Of a DNA stretch of 64,000 nucleotides, positions 25,535 to 33,287 are shown piece by piece. A program made the translations under genes and the position numbers. The stretch comes from Flavobacterium sp. UBA7663 (GTDB lineage: Bacteria > Bacteroidota > Bacteroidia > Flavobacteriales > Flavobacteriaceae), in contig NZ_DLHR01000019.1 of the NCBI RefSeq assembly GCF_002483315.1, positions 186,001 to 250,000 on the forward strand, written 5' to 3'. How positions within the stretch are numbered: the stretch's first letter is position 1; each line of letters begins with the position of its first letter. The notes beneath the pieces were generated by a model. The model worked only from the letters and a program-made list of their open reading frames with translations, was not told the origin of the DNA and did no database searches.

Positions 25535-26395
25535 TTATTTTAATATGTCTTCGCATTTGAAAACTTCTTTCAATCGAACACCTTTTTCGGTTCTTTCTAC
25601 TGTTATGATTTCATTATGCGCATCGTGTTCTAAAAATAGATAATAATTATTGTCAGCCGCAGCGTTCATAAATTTTGCTTTTTCGTCCAATGTTAATAAC
25701 GGTCTTGTATCATAACCCATTACATACGGAATTGGAATATGACCAGCAGTTGCTAACAAATCGGCACAAAAAACAATGGTTTTTCCGTTGTAGTTGATGT
25801 GTGGTAACATTTGTTTTTCGGTATGACCATCGGCAAAGAAAATCCCAAAACCTAATTCAGATTCTGATAAAAAATCACCTTGAGGTCTTTTAACGAAATT
25901 CAACTGACCGCTTTCTTGCATTGGAATGATATTTTCATGTAAAAAAGAAGCTTTTTCTCTCGAATTTGGTTTCGTTGCCCATTCCCAATGGTTGTCATTA
26001 GTCCAAAACTTAGCATTTTTAAAAGCCACTTCGTAACCTGTTTTGTCTTTGTTCCAATTTACACTTCCACCACAATGGTCAAAATGCAAATGCGTCATAA
26101 ACACATCTGTAATATCATCACGATGAAAACCTGCGTTTTTTAATGATTTATCTAAAGAATGATCACCCCAAAGCGAATAATATCCAAAAAATTTATCCGA
26201 TTGTTTGTTTCCCATTCCGGTATCAATCAACGTCAATCGGTTTCCGTCCTCAATTAATAAGCATCTTGCTGCAATATCAATTAGGTTATTTTCGTCGGCA
26301 GGATTGGTTTTATTCCAAATGGTTTTAGGCACCACGCCAAACATAGCGCCACCATCTAATTTAAAATTTCCAGCTTCAATTGGGTGTAATTTCAT
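25535..26395 (-). CDS. MBL-fold metallo-hydrolase (lactonase-like)
   Basis: A 286-residue metallo-beta-lactamase-fold hydrolase. The di-metal motif HLHFDH is at residues 102-107, with further ligands in the ADGHTEKQ and LEHDAH segments. The overall layout resembles AHL-lactonase/YtnP-type enzymes, but substrate cannot be inferred. There is no signal peptide, so it is cytoplasmic. It is divergent from sufA across a 145-nt region that contains the sufA promoter. Confidence 0.88.
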   Translation of the reverse strand: MKLHPIEAGNFKLDGGAMFGVVPKTIWNKTNPADENNLIDIAARCLLIEDGNRLTLIDTGMGNKQSDKFFGYYSLWGDHSLDKSLKNAGFHRDDITDVFMTHLHFDHCGGSVNWNKDKTGYEVAFKNAKFWTNDNHWEWATKPNSREKASFLHENIIPMQESGQLNFVKRPQGDFLSESELGFGIFFADGHTEKQMLPHINYNGKTIVFCADLLATAGHIPIPYVMGYDTRPLLTLDEKAKFMNAAADNNYYLFLEHDAHNEIITVERTEKGVRLKEVFKCEDILK

Positions 26396-26478
26396 AGGTC
26401 AAACAATTTTCAGCCAAATTACAAAAAATACTATAAACAGAAACTATGAATCGATAAGTTATAAAAATGTTAGCAACT

Positions 26479-26509
26479 CTTGTAAAAAGCAATTTATGGA
26501 TTATCTTTG
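26479..26509 (+). promoter_or_regulatory. Promoter of the suf operon
   Basis: CTTG at 26479-26482, a 19-nt spacer, then TATCTTTG at 26502-26509. This is one mismatch from the Bacteroidota consensus TTTG-N19-TAnnTTTG. It leaves a leader of about 25-30 nt before sufA. Confidence 0.6.
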
Positions 26510-26540
26510 CAGTTAATTTAGACAAAATCAAAATAAGGAA

Positions 26541-26870
26541 ATGATTAAAGTATCTGATACAGCAAGTAAAAAAATCATCAGCATGATGCAAGAAGATGGT
26601 TTTGATGCAGCCAAAGATTACGTGCGAGTAGGCGTAAAAAGTGGTGGTTGCTCGGGTTTGTCTTATGATTTAAAATTCGACAAAGAAATAGGAGAAAACG
26701 ATAAAATATTTGAAGATAATAATGTAAAAATTGCCGTTGAGAAAAAGAGTTTTCTTTATTTGGCAGGAACTATATTAGAGTTTTCGGGTGGTTTAAACGG
26801 AAAAGGATTTGTTTTTAACAATCCAAATGCACAAAGAACGTGTGGATGTGGAGAGAGTTTCTCTCTATAA
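26541..26870 (+). CDS. sufA: Iron-sulfur cluster assembly A-type carrier (SufA/ErpA-like)
   Basis: A 109-residue A-type carrier that receives Fe-S clusters from the SufBCD scaffold and passes them to apo-proteins. The three conserved Cys are Cys37 (SGGCSGL) and Cys101/Cys103 (RTCGCGESF). It heads the SUF locus and is followed by sufB after 10 nt. SufA and ErpA cannot be separated from sequence alone; the genomic position favours the SUF name. Confidence 0.93.
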   Translation: MIKVSDTASKKIISMMQEDGFDAAKDYVRVGVKSGGCSGLSYDLKFDKEIGENDKIFEDNNVKIAVEKKSFLYLAGTILEFSGGLNGKGFVFNNPNAQRTCGCGESFSL

Positions 26871-26880
26871 ATCAAAAAAT

Positions 26881-28329
26881 ATGAGCAAATACACAGAAGA
26901 CGACTTAAAAGTCGAATTAGAAAATAAAGAATACGAATACGGATTTTATACTGAATTAGACTCGGAAACGTTTCCTATTGGTCTAAATGAAGACATCGTT
27001 CGTGCGATTTCAAAGAAAAAAGAAGAACCTGAATGGATGACAGAATGGCGTTTAGAAGCTTTTCGTGCTTGGTTAGAAATGATTGAGCCTGAATGGGCAA
27101 ATGTGCATTATGAAAAACCAGATTTTCAAGCGATTTCATATTATTCGGCACCTAAAAAAGCCGATCCGAATAAAAAATTAGAAGACGTTGATCCAGAACT
27201 TTTGGCGATGTACAAAAAGTTAGGAATTTCGGTTGACGAACAAAAGAAAATGAATAATGTAGCGATTGATATCGTAGTGGATTCGGTTTCTGTTGCAACT
27301 ACTTTTAAGAAAACATTAAACGAAAAAGGCATTATTTTCTGTTCGATTTCGGAAGCTATCAAAGAACATCCAGAATTAGTTCGTAAATATTTAGGAACAA
27401 TCGTTCCTCAGAAAGATAATTTCTATGCCGCTTTAAATTCGGCTGTTTTTTCTGACGGAAGTTTCTGTTATATTCCAAAAGGCGTTCGTTGTCCAATGGA
27501 ACTATCAACATATTTCCGTATCAATCAAGGAGGAACAGGTCAGTTTGAAAGAACGTTGTTAATTGCTGACGAAGGAAGTTATGTTTCGTATTTAGAAGGG
27601 TGTACGGCTCCAAGTCGCGATGAAAACCAATTGCATGCAGCCGTTGTAGAATTAATAGCAATGGACGATGCCGAAATAAAATATTCAACCGTACAAAACT
27701 GGTATCCTGGAAACAAAGAAGGAAAAGGTGGCGTTTATAACTTCGTAACCAAAAGAGGTTTATGCGAGAAAAACGCAAAAATTTCTTGGACACAAGTAGA
27801 AACGGGTTCGGCAGTAACATGGAAATATCCTTCGGTTGTTTTAAAAGGAGACAATTCAATTGGCGAATTTTATTCGATAGCCGTTACTAATAATTTTCAA
27901 CAAGCGGATACAGGAACTAAGATGATTCACTTGGGTAAAAACTCAAAGTCAACTATTATTTCTAAAGGAATTTCAGCAGGAAAATCACAAAATAGTTACA
28001 GAGGATTAGTGCAAATAGGAGCAAGAGCCGAAAACGCGCGTAATTTTTCGCAGTGTGATTCTCTTTTAATGGGAAATAATTGTGGCGCACACACATTCCC
28101 ATATATCGAAAGTAAAAATGCTTCGGCAAAAATTGAACACGAAGCAACGACTTCAAAAATTGGAGAAGATCAAGTATTCTATTGCAACCAACGTGGAATT
28201 CCAACCGAAAAAGCAATTGCCTTAATCGTAAACGGATTCAGTAAAGAAGTATTGAATAAATTACCAATGGAATTTGCAGTAGAAGCACAGAAGTTGTTGG
28301 AAATTTCACTTGAAGGAAGTGTTGGATAA
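26881..28329 (+). CDS. sufB: Fe-S cluster assembly scaffold protein SufB
   Basis: A 482-residue scaffold subunit of the SufBCD complex, on which Fe-S clusters are built in the cytoplasm. The start at 26881 (MSKYTEDDLK) gives the usual family length; an earlier in-frame ATG at 26809 would lie inside sufA. Conserved segments include SDGSFCYIPKGVRCPMELST, YLEGCTAP and the C-terminal GIPTEKAIALIVNGF. It lies 10 nt from sufA and is followed by an R3 repeat before sufC. Confidence 0.97.
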   Translation: MSKYTEDDLKVELENKEYEYGFYTELDSETFPIGLNEDIVRAISKKKEEPEWMTEWRLEAFRAWLEMIEPEWANVHYEKPDFQAISYYSAPKKADPNKKLEDVDPELLAMYKKLGISVDEQKKMNNVAIDIVVDSVSVATTFKKTLNEKGIIFCSISEAIKEHPELVRKYLGTIVPQKDNFYAALNSAVFSDGSFCYIPKGVRCPMELSTYFRINQGGTGQFERTLLIADEGSYVSYLEGCTAPSRDENQLHAAVVELIAMDDAEIKYSTVQNWYPGNKEGKGGVYNFVTKRGLCEKNAKISWTQVETGSAVTWKYPSVVLKGDNSIGEFYSIAVTNNFQQADTGTKMIHLGKNSKSTIISKGISAGKSQNSYRGLVQIGARAENARNFSQCDSLLMGNNCGAHTFPYIESKNASAKIEHEATTSKIGEDQVFYCNQRGIPTEKAIALIVNGFSKEVLNKLPMEFAVEAQKLLEISLEGSVG

Positions 28330-28350
28330 AACTTATATGAACTTATATGC
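28330..28350 (+). repeat. R3 repeat (ACTTATATG tandem), copy in the sufB-sufC gap
   Basis: Two ACTTATATG units in tandem begin directly after the sufB stop. The same motif forms the inverted arms around the GxxExxY gene at 35427 and 35905. Confidence 0.65.
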
Positions 28351-28378
28351 CTTAAATGGTTTAAAATAAAAAAATAAG

Positions 28379-29128
28379 ATGTTAAGCATTAAAAATTTAC
28401 ACGCGTCTGTTGAAGACAAAGAAATATTAAAAGGAATCAACCTTGAAATTAAGGCAGGAGAAGTTCATGCGATTATGGGACCAAACGGTGCCGGAAAATC
28501 AACGTTATCTTCTATCATTGCTGGAAACGAAAATTACGAAGTTTCTCAAGGAGAAATCTTTTTAGACGGTGAAGAAATTTCAGAATTAGCTCCAGAAGAA
28601 AGAGCCCATAAAGGTGTTTTCTTATCGTTCCAATATCCAGTTGAAATTCCAGGTGTTTCGGTAACGAATTTCATTAAAACGGCCATCAACGAAAGTAGAA
28701 AAGCCAACGGAAAAGAGGAAATGCCAGCGAACGAAATGCTGAAGTTAATTCGTGAAAAATCAGAATTATTGGAAATGGACAGAAAATTCTTGTCGCGTTC
28801 GTTAAACGAAGGTTTTTCGGGTGGTGAAAAGAAACGTAATGAAATTTTCCAAATGGCAATGTTAGAACCAAAAATCGCAATTTTGGACGAAACCGATTCA
28901 GGTTTAGACATCGACGCGTTGCGAATTGTGGCTAACGGTGTAAACAAATTAAAAAACGAAAACAACGCGGTGTTAGTCATTACGCACTATCAACGTTTGT
29001 TAGACTATATCGTTCCAGATTTTGTTCACGTTTTAATGGACGGAAAAATCGTAAAAACAGGTGGCGCAGATTTAGCTTTAGAATTAGAAGAAAAAGGATA
29101 CGACTGGATTAAAAACGAATTAAATTAG
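28379..29128 (+). CDS. sufC: Fe-S cluster assembly ATPase SufC
   Basis: A 249-residue ABC-type ATPase that drives cluster assembly on SufBD. Walker A is GPNGAGKSTL (about 35-44), the signature motif is the SufC form GFSGGEKKRNEI, and Walker B is IAILDETDSGLDIDAL. It has no transmembrane part, as expected. It lies between sufB and sufD, separated from them by repeat elements R3 and R2. Confidence 0.98.
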   Translation: MLSIKNLHASVEDKEILKGINLEIKAGEVHAIMGPNGAGKSTLSSIIAGNENYEVSQGEIFLDGEEISELAPEERAHKGVFLSFQYPVEIPGVSVTNFIKTAINESRKANGKEEMPANEMLKLIREKSELLEMDRKFLSRSLNEGFSGGEKKRNEIFQMAMLEPKIAILDETDSGLDIDALRIVANGVNKLKNENNAVLVITHYQRLLDYIVPDFVHVLMDGKIVKTGGADLALELEEKGYDWIKNELN

Positions 29129-29132
29129 TTTA

Positions 29133-29186
29133 CAGTCTCAGTCACAGTTATCAGATGACTGCGACTGAACACTGCGACTGAACACT
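29133..29186. repeat. R2 repeat, copy 2, in the sufC-sufD gap
   Basis: The right half contains two ACTGCGACTG-like units in tandem (from about 29158 to 29180), and the left half begins CAGTCTCAGTCACAGT, an imperfect inverted partner. It fills nearly the entire sufC-sufD spacer. Confidence 0.7.
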
Positions 29187-29193
29187 AAATACA

Positions 29194-30510
29194 ATGGAAT
29201 TAAAAGATAAATTATTAGCTTCTTTCATGGCTTTTGAAGAAAAGATTGATACACATTCTGAACTTCACGAGTTAAGAAGTCACGCCATAAAAAATTTCGA
29301 AAATAAAGGTTTTCCTACTAAAAAAGAGGAAGCATGGAAATACACGTCGTTAAATTCGATTTTAAAGAATGATTTTTCGGTTTTCCCAAAGAAAGAAAAT
29401 ACGATTGAATTTAAAGATGTTAAAAAGTATTTCTTACACGAAATTGACACATATAAAGTAGTTTTCATCGACGGAATCTTTAGTTCGTTTTTGTCTTCAA
29501 CTACACATGAAGGATTGGATGTTTGTTTGATGGCTTCAGCATTGACAAAGCCCAAATATAAAATGGTAATTGATAGCTATTTCAATCAAATTGCGAGTAA
29601 AGAAGAGAGTTTAACTTCTCTAAATACCGCATTTTCATTGGAAGGCGCTTATATCAACATTCCAAAAAGTAAAGTAGTAGATAAACCAATTGAAATTATC
29701 TATTTCTCAACAGGAAATGAAGCGGCTTTGATGGTGCAACCAAGAAATTTGGTCATCGTTGGAGAAAACGCTCACGTTCAAATCGTAGAACGTCATCAAA
29801 GTTTGAATAGCAATCCGGTTTTAACGAATTCGGTTACCGAAATTTTTGCTCAAAAACGTGCGATTGTAGATTACTACAAAGTACAAAACGATGTGCAAAC
29901 TGCGAATTTGATTGACAATACTTACATTGCCCAAAAACAAGAGAGTAGAGTAGCGGTGCATACGTTTTCGTTTGGTGGAAACATCACGAGAAACAATTTG
30001 AATTTCTATCACCAAGGAGAAAGAATCGATTCAACATTAAAAGGAATTACCATTATTGGCGATAAACAACACGTAGATCATTATACTTTAGTACAACACG
30101 CAACACCAAATTGCGAAAGCCACCAAAACTATAAAACGATTTTGCACGATAGTTCTACAGGAGTTTTCAACGGAAAAATCTTCGTTGAAAAAGAAGCTCA
30201 AAAAACAGATGCTTTCCAACAAAACAATAACATTTTAATTGGCGATAAAGCTACCATCAACGCAAAACCTCAATTGGAAATTTTTGCCGATGATGTAAAA
30301 TGTTCACACGGTTGTACGATTGGACAATTAGATGAAAGCGCCATGTTCTACATGCAACAACGAGGCATTCCTAAAAGAGAAGCCAAAGCTTTGTTGATGT
30401 ATGCTTTCACAAGTGAAGTAACCAACAGTGTAAAAATTCCAGAATTAAAAGCAAAAATTGCTCGTATTATCGCTGATAAATTAGGCGTGAATATGGGATT
30501 TGATTTGTAG
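29194..30510 (+). CDS. sufD: Fe-S cluster assembly protein SufD
   Basis: A 438-residue SufB paralogue and partner in the SufBC2D complex. Recognisable features are the N-terminal helical region with FPTKKEEAWKYTSLN, the central parallel beta-helix, and the C-terminal segment CSHGCTIGQLDESAMFYMQQRG with the conserved Cys/His involved at the SufB-SufD interface. It ends in a terminator at 30532-30553, so sufS downstream needs its own promoter. Confidence 0.96.
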   Translation: MELKDKLLASFMAFEEKIDTHSELHELRSHAIKNFENKGFPTKKEEAWKYTSLNSILKNDFSVFPKKENTIEFKDVKKYFLHEIDTYKVVFIDGIFSSFLSSTTHEGLDVCLMASALTKPKYKMVIDSYFNQIASKEESLTSLNTAFSLEGAYINIPKSKVVDKPIEIIYFSTGNEAALMVQPRNLVIVGENAHVQIVERHQSLNSNPVLTNSVTEIFAQKRAIVDYYKVQNDVQTANLIDNTYIAQKQESRVAVHTFSFGGNITRNNLNFYHQGERIDSTLKGITIIGDKQHVDHYTLVQHATPNCESHQNYKTILHDSSTGVFNGKIFVEKEAQKTDAFQQNNNILIGDKATINAKPQLEIFADDVKCSHGCTIGQLDESAMFYMQQRGIPKREAKALLMYAFTSEVTNSVKIPELKAKIARIIADKLGVNMGFDL

Positions 30511-30531
30511 TTAATCCTTATAGATATTTAG

Positions 30532-30553
30532 AAACCGCCTTTTTGGCGGTTTT
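30532..30553. terminator. Bidirectional terminator between sufD and the serine hydrolase gene
   Basis: AACCGCC and GGCGGTT form a GC-rich stem around a T-rich loop, with A/T runs outside. It serves sufD and the convergent serine hydrolase gene. Confidence 0.88.
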
Positions 30554-32192
30554 ATTGTTTTATAAAACGGATGTCTTTCACGGTTCCTTCAGATGAAAGT
30601 TTCATGCTTATAATTTGATTGTTTCCATTTCTTATAAACTGATAGGAAGTTCGAGCATTGTTTCCAAATTCATCAATTTCTACAGTCGATAAAGCTATAT
30701 TTTCATGATTTTTATAGGTTAAATACAGTTTGTTATCTTTTTTGAAAAAGATATATGTGGTATTTAATTCTTCCGAAAAATAATTTCCGACAAATTCATC
30801 GATTTTTACATTTTCGGACTTTACAAATTGCGTTTTTTTAAAGTAAAAAGGTGTACCGCCAAAATAAATAATTAAATCTTGTTCTTTACTTTTTGTAAAA
30901 TCATACTTAACACTTTCATTATTTATTCTTTGAAATTTATTTTTTTCAAAAGATAAAAGTGAAACTCCTTTTTTAGCCTGACTTCCTTTTGATTTTAACG
31001 TATCGTTTTCAATAAAAATTTCCATTTTCATATCGCTATTGATTTCTTTAAATTGACCGATAAATTCGTTTAAATTTTTATTTAAGTCTTTGTTTTTTTT
31101 TACTTTAATTGGTTTCTTAATAGTAGTATCATTTAAAAATAAATCTAAAATTTGATACGAAATAGGAGTAGGGTTAATGGATTCTAAATTAGTCAGTATA
31201 ATTATCCCTAAATTCTTTTCTGGTAGGGTAATCAATTGAGCTTGTCCGCCCCAACTATAACCGCTATGACTAATGGTTTGATACCCTTTGTAATTATCTA
31301 CCATTACTCCGCGAGCGTATTTTGCTTTTTCTCTATTTTCTAATTTTTCACATTGAATTAAAAAATTTGAAAGTGATTTGAATTCTGAATTTATTCCATT
31401 TAAAACACTAATCCATTTTGCTAAATCTTCAACAGTTGAAGCCATACTTCCGGCGCCATAACTTTCTTGTGTACTGGTATTTGTAATATATTCACCATTT
31501 GATAATTGATATTCAATGGCTTTATTTTTAATGATTTGTTTGTTAGAAACTTTAAAACAACTCGAATTCATTTGTAAAGGCTTGAATAGTTTTTCTGTTG
31601 CAAATTCATTAAGATTTTTACCAGAAACGCGTTCAATAATCGTAGTTAACAAGTTATAGTTTGTATTACTATAAAGTACTTTTTCTCCAGGCTTGTTGTT
31701 TAAACCTCTTTGTTTCGTAGCAAGTTGCAAAACGGTTTCATTGTTATAGTATTCTAAATCATAATCAAAACCTTGTAAATCCATTATGGCGTGATAATTT
31801 CTTATACCGCTCGTATGATTTAGCAAATGTTTTATTTTTATTGGAGTGCCATAATTTGCTATTTCTGGAAGATATTTCCGAATATCATCTTCTAAAGAAA
31901 GTTTTTTTTCTTGTGCCAAAACCCAAATGCAAGATGCAGTAAATTGCTTTGCAATTGAAGCAATGCTAAATATTGTTTTTGTGTTGTTTGATATATTGTT
32001 TTTGATTGAAGCTAATCCAATTCCTTTGGAATAAACTATTTTTCCATTCTGAACAATTCCGATACTTAATCCTGGTGAATTTGGCTTTTCAAATGACTGT
32101 AAAAGCGCATCAATTTTCTCCGTTTTATTTTCTTGTCCTTGAACTAAGTAAAAAGCTAAAAAACTAAATAGTAATAGTACAACACGAATCAT
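30552..32192 (-). CDS. Serine hydrolase of the class C beta-lactamase/DD-peptidase family
   Basis: A 546-residue exported serine hydrolase with a signal peptide (to about residue 19). The active-site tetrad S-x-x-K is Ser79-Ile-Ala-Lys82 in FSIASIAKQF, the YxN motif is in VLYSNTNYN, and HSGYSWGG fills the KTG-equivalent position. The last ~200 residues are a lipocalin-like beta domain common in such proteins. Substrates could be peptidoglycan peptides, D-amino acid peptides or esters. Its start overlaps the stop of the 58-residue membrane protein by 1 nt, and it is the last gene of the PadR cassette. Confidence 0.92.
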   Translation of the reverse strand: MIRVVLLLFSFLAFYLVQGQENKTEKIDALLQSFEKPNSPGLSIGIVQNGKIVYSKGIGLASIKNNISNNTKTIFSIASIAKQFTASCIWVLAQEKKLSLEDDIRKYLPEIANYGTPIKIKHLLNHTSGIRNYHAIMDLQGFDYDLEYYNNETVLQLATKQRGLNNKPGEKVLYSNTNYNLLTTIIERVSGKNLNEFATEKLFKPLQMNSSCFKVSNKQIIKNKAIEYQLSNGEYITNTSTQESYGAGSMASTVEDLAKWISVLNGINSEFKSLSNFLIQCEKLENREKAKYARGVMVDNYKGYQTISHSGYSWGGQAQLITLPEKNLGIIILTNLESINPTPISYQILDLFLNDTTIKKPIKVKKNKDLNKNLNEFIGQFKEINSDMKMEIFIENDTLKSKGSQAKKGVSLLSFEKNKFQRINNESVKYDFTKSKEQDLIIYFGGTPFYFKKTQFVKSENVKIDEFVGNYFSEELNTTYIFFKKDNKLYLTYKNHENIALSTVEIDEFGNNARTSYQFIRNGNNQIISMKLSSEGTVKDIRFIKQ

Positions 32193-32368
32193 TATTTAGC
32201 TGATTTATATTTCTGATAAAAGAAAGTTGGAACTAATCCAAAATTTAATAGTAAGAATCCTGCAAAGACTATCATTCCCCGAAATGGCCAAACTAAAAAT
32301 TCAAACATAGCACCAATTCCAAGAATAAATGAGGTTAAAAAAGCCAAAATGTAAAAAGATTTTGTCAT
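32192..32368 (-). CDS. 58-residue two-helix membrane protein
   Basis: A short frame of 58 residues that fills the gap between its neighbours exactly. Its ATG overlaps the upstream stop by 4 nt (ATGA) and its TAA shares one base with the serine hydrolase ATG (TAATG). It has two hydrophobic segments (about 5-26 and 31-49) separated by FLVWPFRGM. The tight overlaps and coding quality support a real gene. Function is unknown; it resembles small PadR-cassette membrane proteins in layout only. Confidence 0.75.
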   Translation of the reverse strand: MTKSFYILAFLTSFILGIGAMFEFLVWPFRGMIVFAGFLLLNFGLVPTFFYQKYKSAK

Positions 32369-32811
32369 AACGATTTGTTTAATAAAATTAATTTTTGTTT
32401 TGAATGTTTGTATTTGTTAAATAATGCAAACGGAGTGGTGATAAAAATTAAAATTCCAAATCCTGAAGCTAATAGAATACTCGAGTAAGGCCATTGGTTT
32501 AGTTTGAATAACAATCCTAAAGCCAATAACATAATGTTAAAAGTTGAAAGTAAATAAAACGCTCGTTTTCTAGCTAAGAATGATTGAATCAACTTTTTCT
32601 CGTTTATCTCTTTTTGCATGAGTTGAAATGAAGCATATCCACCCAGATTTTCAATGGCTTCTTGATACGCTTTTTCGAAATCAGTTCCATTATAGCATTC
32701 AATATGAGTGCAAATATGATCTATTAAATCTTCTTTTAAATCAACATCTTTTATCTCATAGAATTCTAAATTTGTTGCTATATAATTAATATTGTTGTCC
32801 GTTAATGTCAT
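32365..32811 (-). CDS. Small membrane protein coupled to a PadR regulator
   Basis: A 148-residue protein with an acidic helical N-terminal half (about 1-75) and two membrane helices (about 86-104 and 109-130). This architecture, directly downstream of a PadR regulator and overlapping it by 4 nt, recalls the DUF1700-like/permease-prefix proteins found in PadR cassettes. The segment FKLNQWPYSS between helices is reminiscent of other flavobacterial membrane proteins. It may transmit a membrane signal to the regulator; that is inference. Confidence 0.8.
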   Translation of the reverse strand: MTLTDNNINYIATNLEFYEIKDVDLKEDLIDHICTHIECYNGTDFEKAYQEAIENLGGYASFQLMQKEINEKKLIQSFLARKRAFYLLSTFNIMLLALGLLFKLNQWPYSSILLASGFGILIFITTPFALFNKYKHSKQKLILLNKSL

Positions 32812-33146
32812 AATTTCATGGTCTTTGAATTGAAAATAAGTTGTAATGTGCTTATAAAATCATTTAACTCAGCAGTAATTTCATCTATTGCTAATTTTCC
32901 TGAAGCTGTAATTTGATAGTATTTTCTAACTCGTTTTCCTAAAAAAACTTTCTCTGTTTCTAATATACCATCTGCCTCCAGTTTGTGGAGAATTGGGTAT
33001 AAGGCACCTTCTGAAATATCTATTTTTCCTTTAGTTATTTCTTTAACTTTTTGGGTAATTTCATACCCGTACATTTTGTCGCTTTCGCTTATTAATTTTA
33101 AGATAATTGGCAGTAGCGTTCCTTTTGTTAATTCTTTACTATACAT
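32808..33146 (-). CDS. PadR family transcriptional regulator
   Basis: A 112-residue winged-helix repressor of the PadR family. The sequence KGTLLPIILKLISESDKMYGYEI and EGALYPILHKLEADGIL are classic, followed by the wing (GKRVRKYYQITASG) and a C-terminal dimerisation helix. The start at 33146 is chosen because the longer form (33161) would begin inside the TATATTTG promoter box. It heads a four-gene overlapping operon and probably represses itself through the palindrome at 33156-33176. The inducing signal is unknown. Confidence 0.92.
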   Translation of the reverse strand: MYSKELTKGTLLPIILKLISESDKMYGYEITQKVKEITKGKIDISEGALYPILHKLEADGILETEKVFLGKRVRKYYQITASGKLAIDEITAELNDFISTLQLIFNSKTMKL

Positions 33147-33150
33147 TTTA

Positions 33151-33158
33151 CAAATATA
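33151..33158 (-). promoter_or_regulatory. -7 promoter box of the PadR operon, 4 nt from the start codon
   Basis: The minus strand reads TATATTTG, an exact TAnnTTTG, with four bases before the ATG at 33146. It overlaps the 3' edge of the inverted repeat at 33156-33176. Confidence 0.5.
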
Positions 33159-33176
33159 CATTTTATTACAATGTAT
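33156..33176. promoter_or_regulatory. Candidate PadR operator
   Basis: ATACATT and AATGTAT form a perfect 7-bp inverted repeat with a 7-nt AT-rich spacer. It covers the region between the -7 and -33 positions of the padR promoter, where a repressor would block transcription. PadR operators are often ATGT/ACAT-type inverted repeats. Confidence 0.5.
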
Positions 33177-33261
33177 TTACATAAACGCTAAAATTATTTT
33201 TGCATTGTGTTTTTATATCTATTTTAACCTTTATTTATTCCAATTATAAACAATCAAGTTG

Positions 33262-33269
33262 TAAATTTG
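33262..33269 (+). promoter_or_regulatory. -7 promoter box for sufS
   Basis: TAAATTTG, an exact match to TAnnTTTG, 18 nt before the sufS ATG at 33288. A separate promoter is needed since sufD ends in a terminator. Confidence 0.5.
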
Positions 33270-33287
33270 TACTCAAATTGTATGAAA

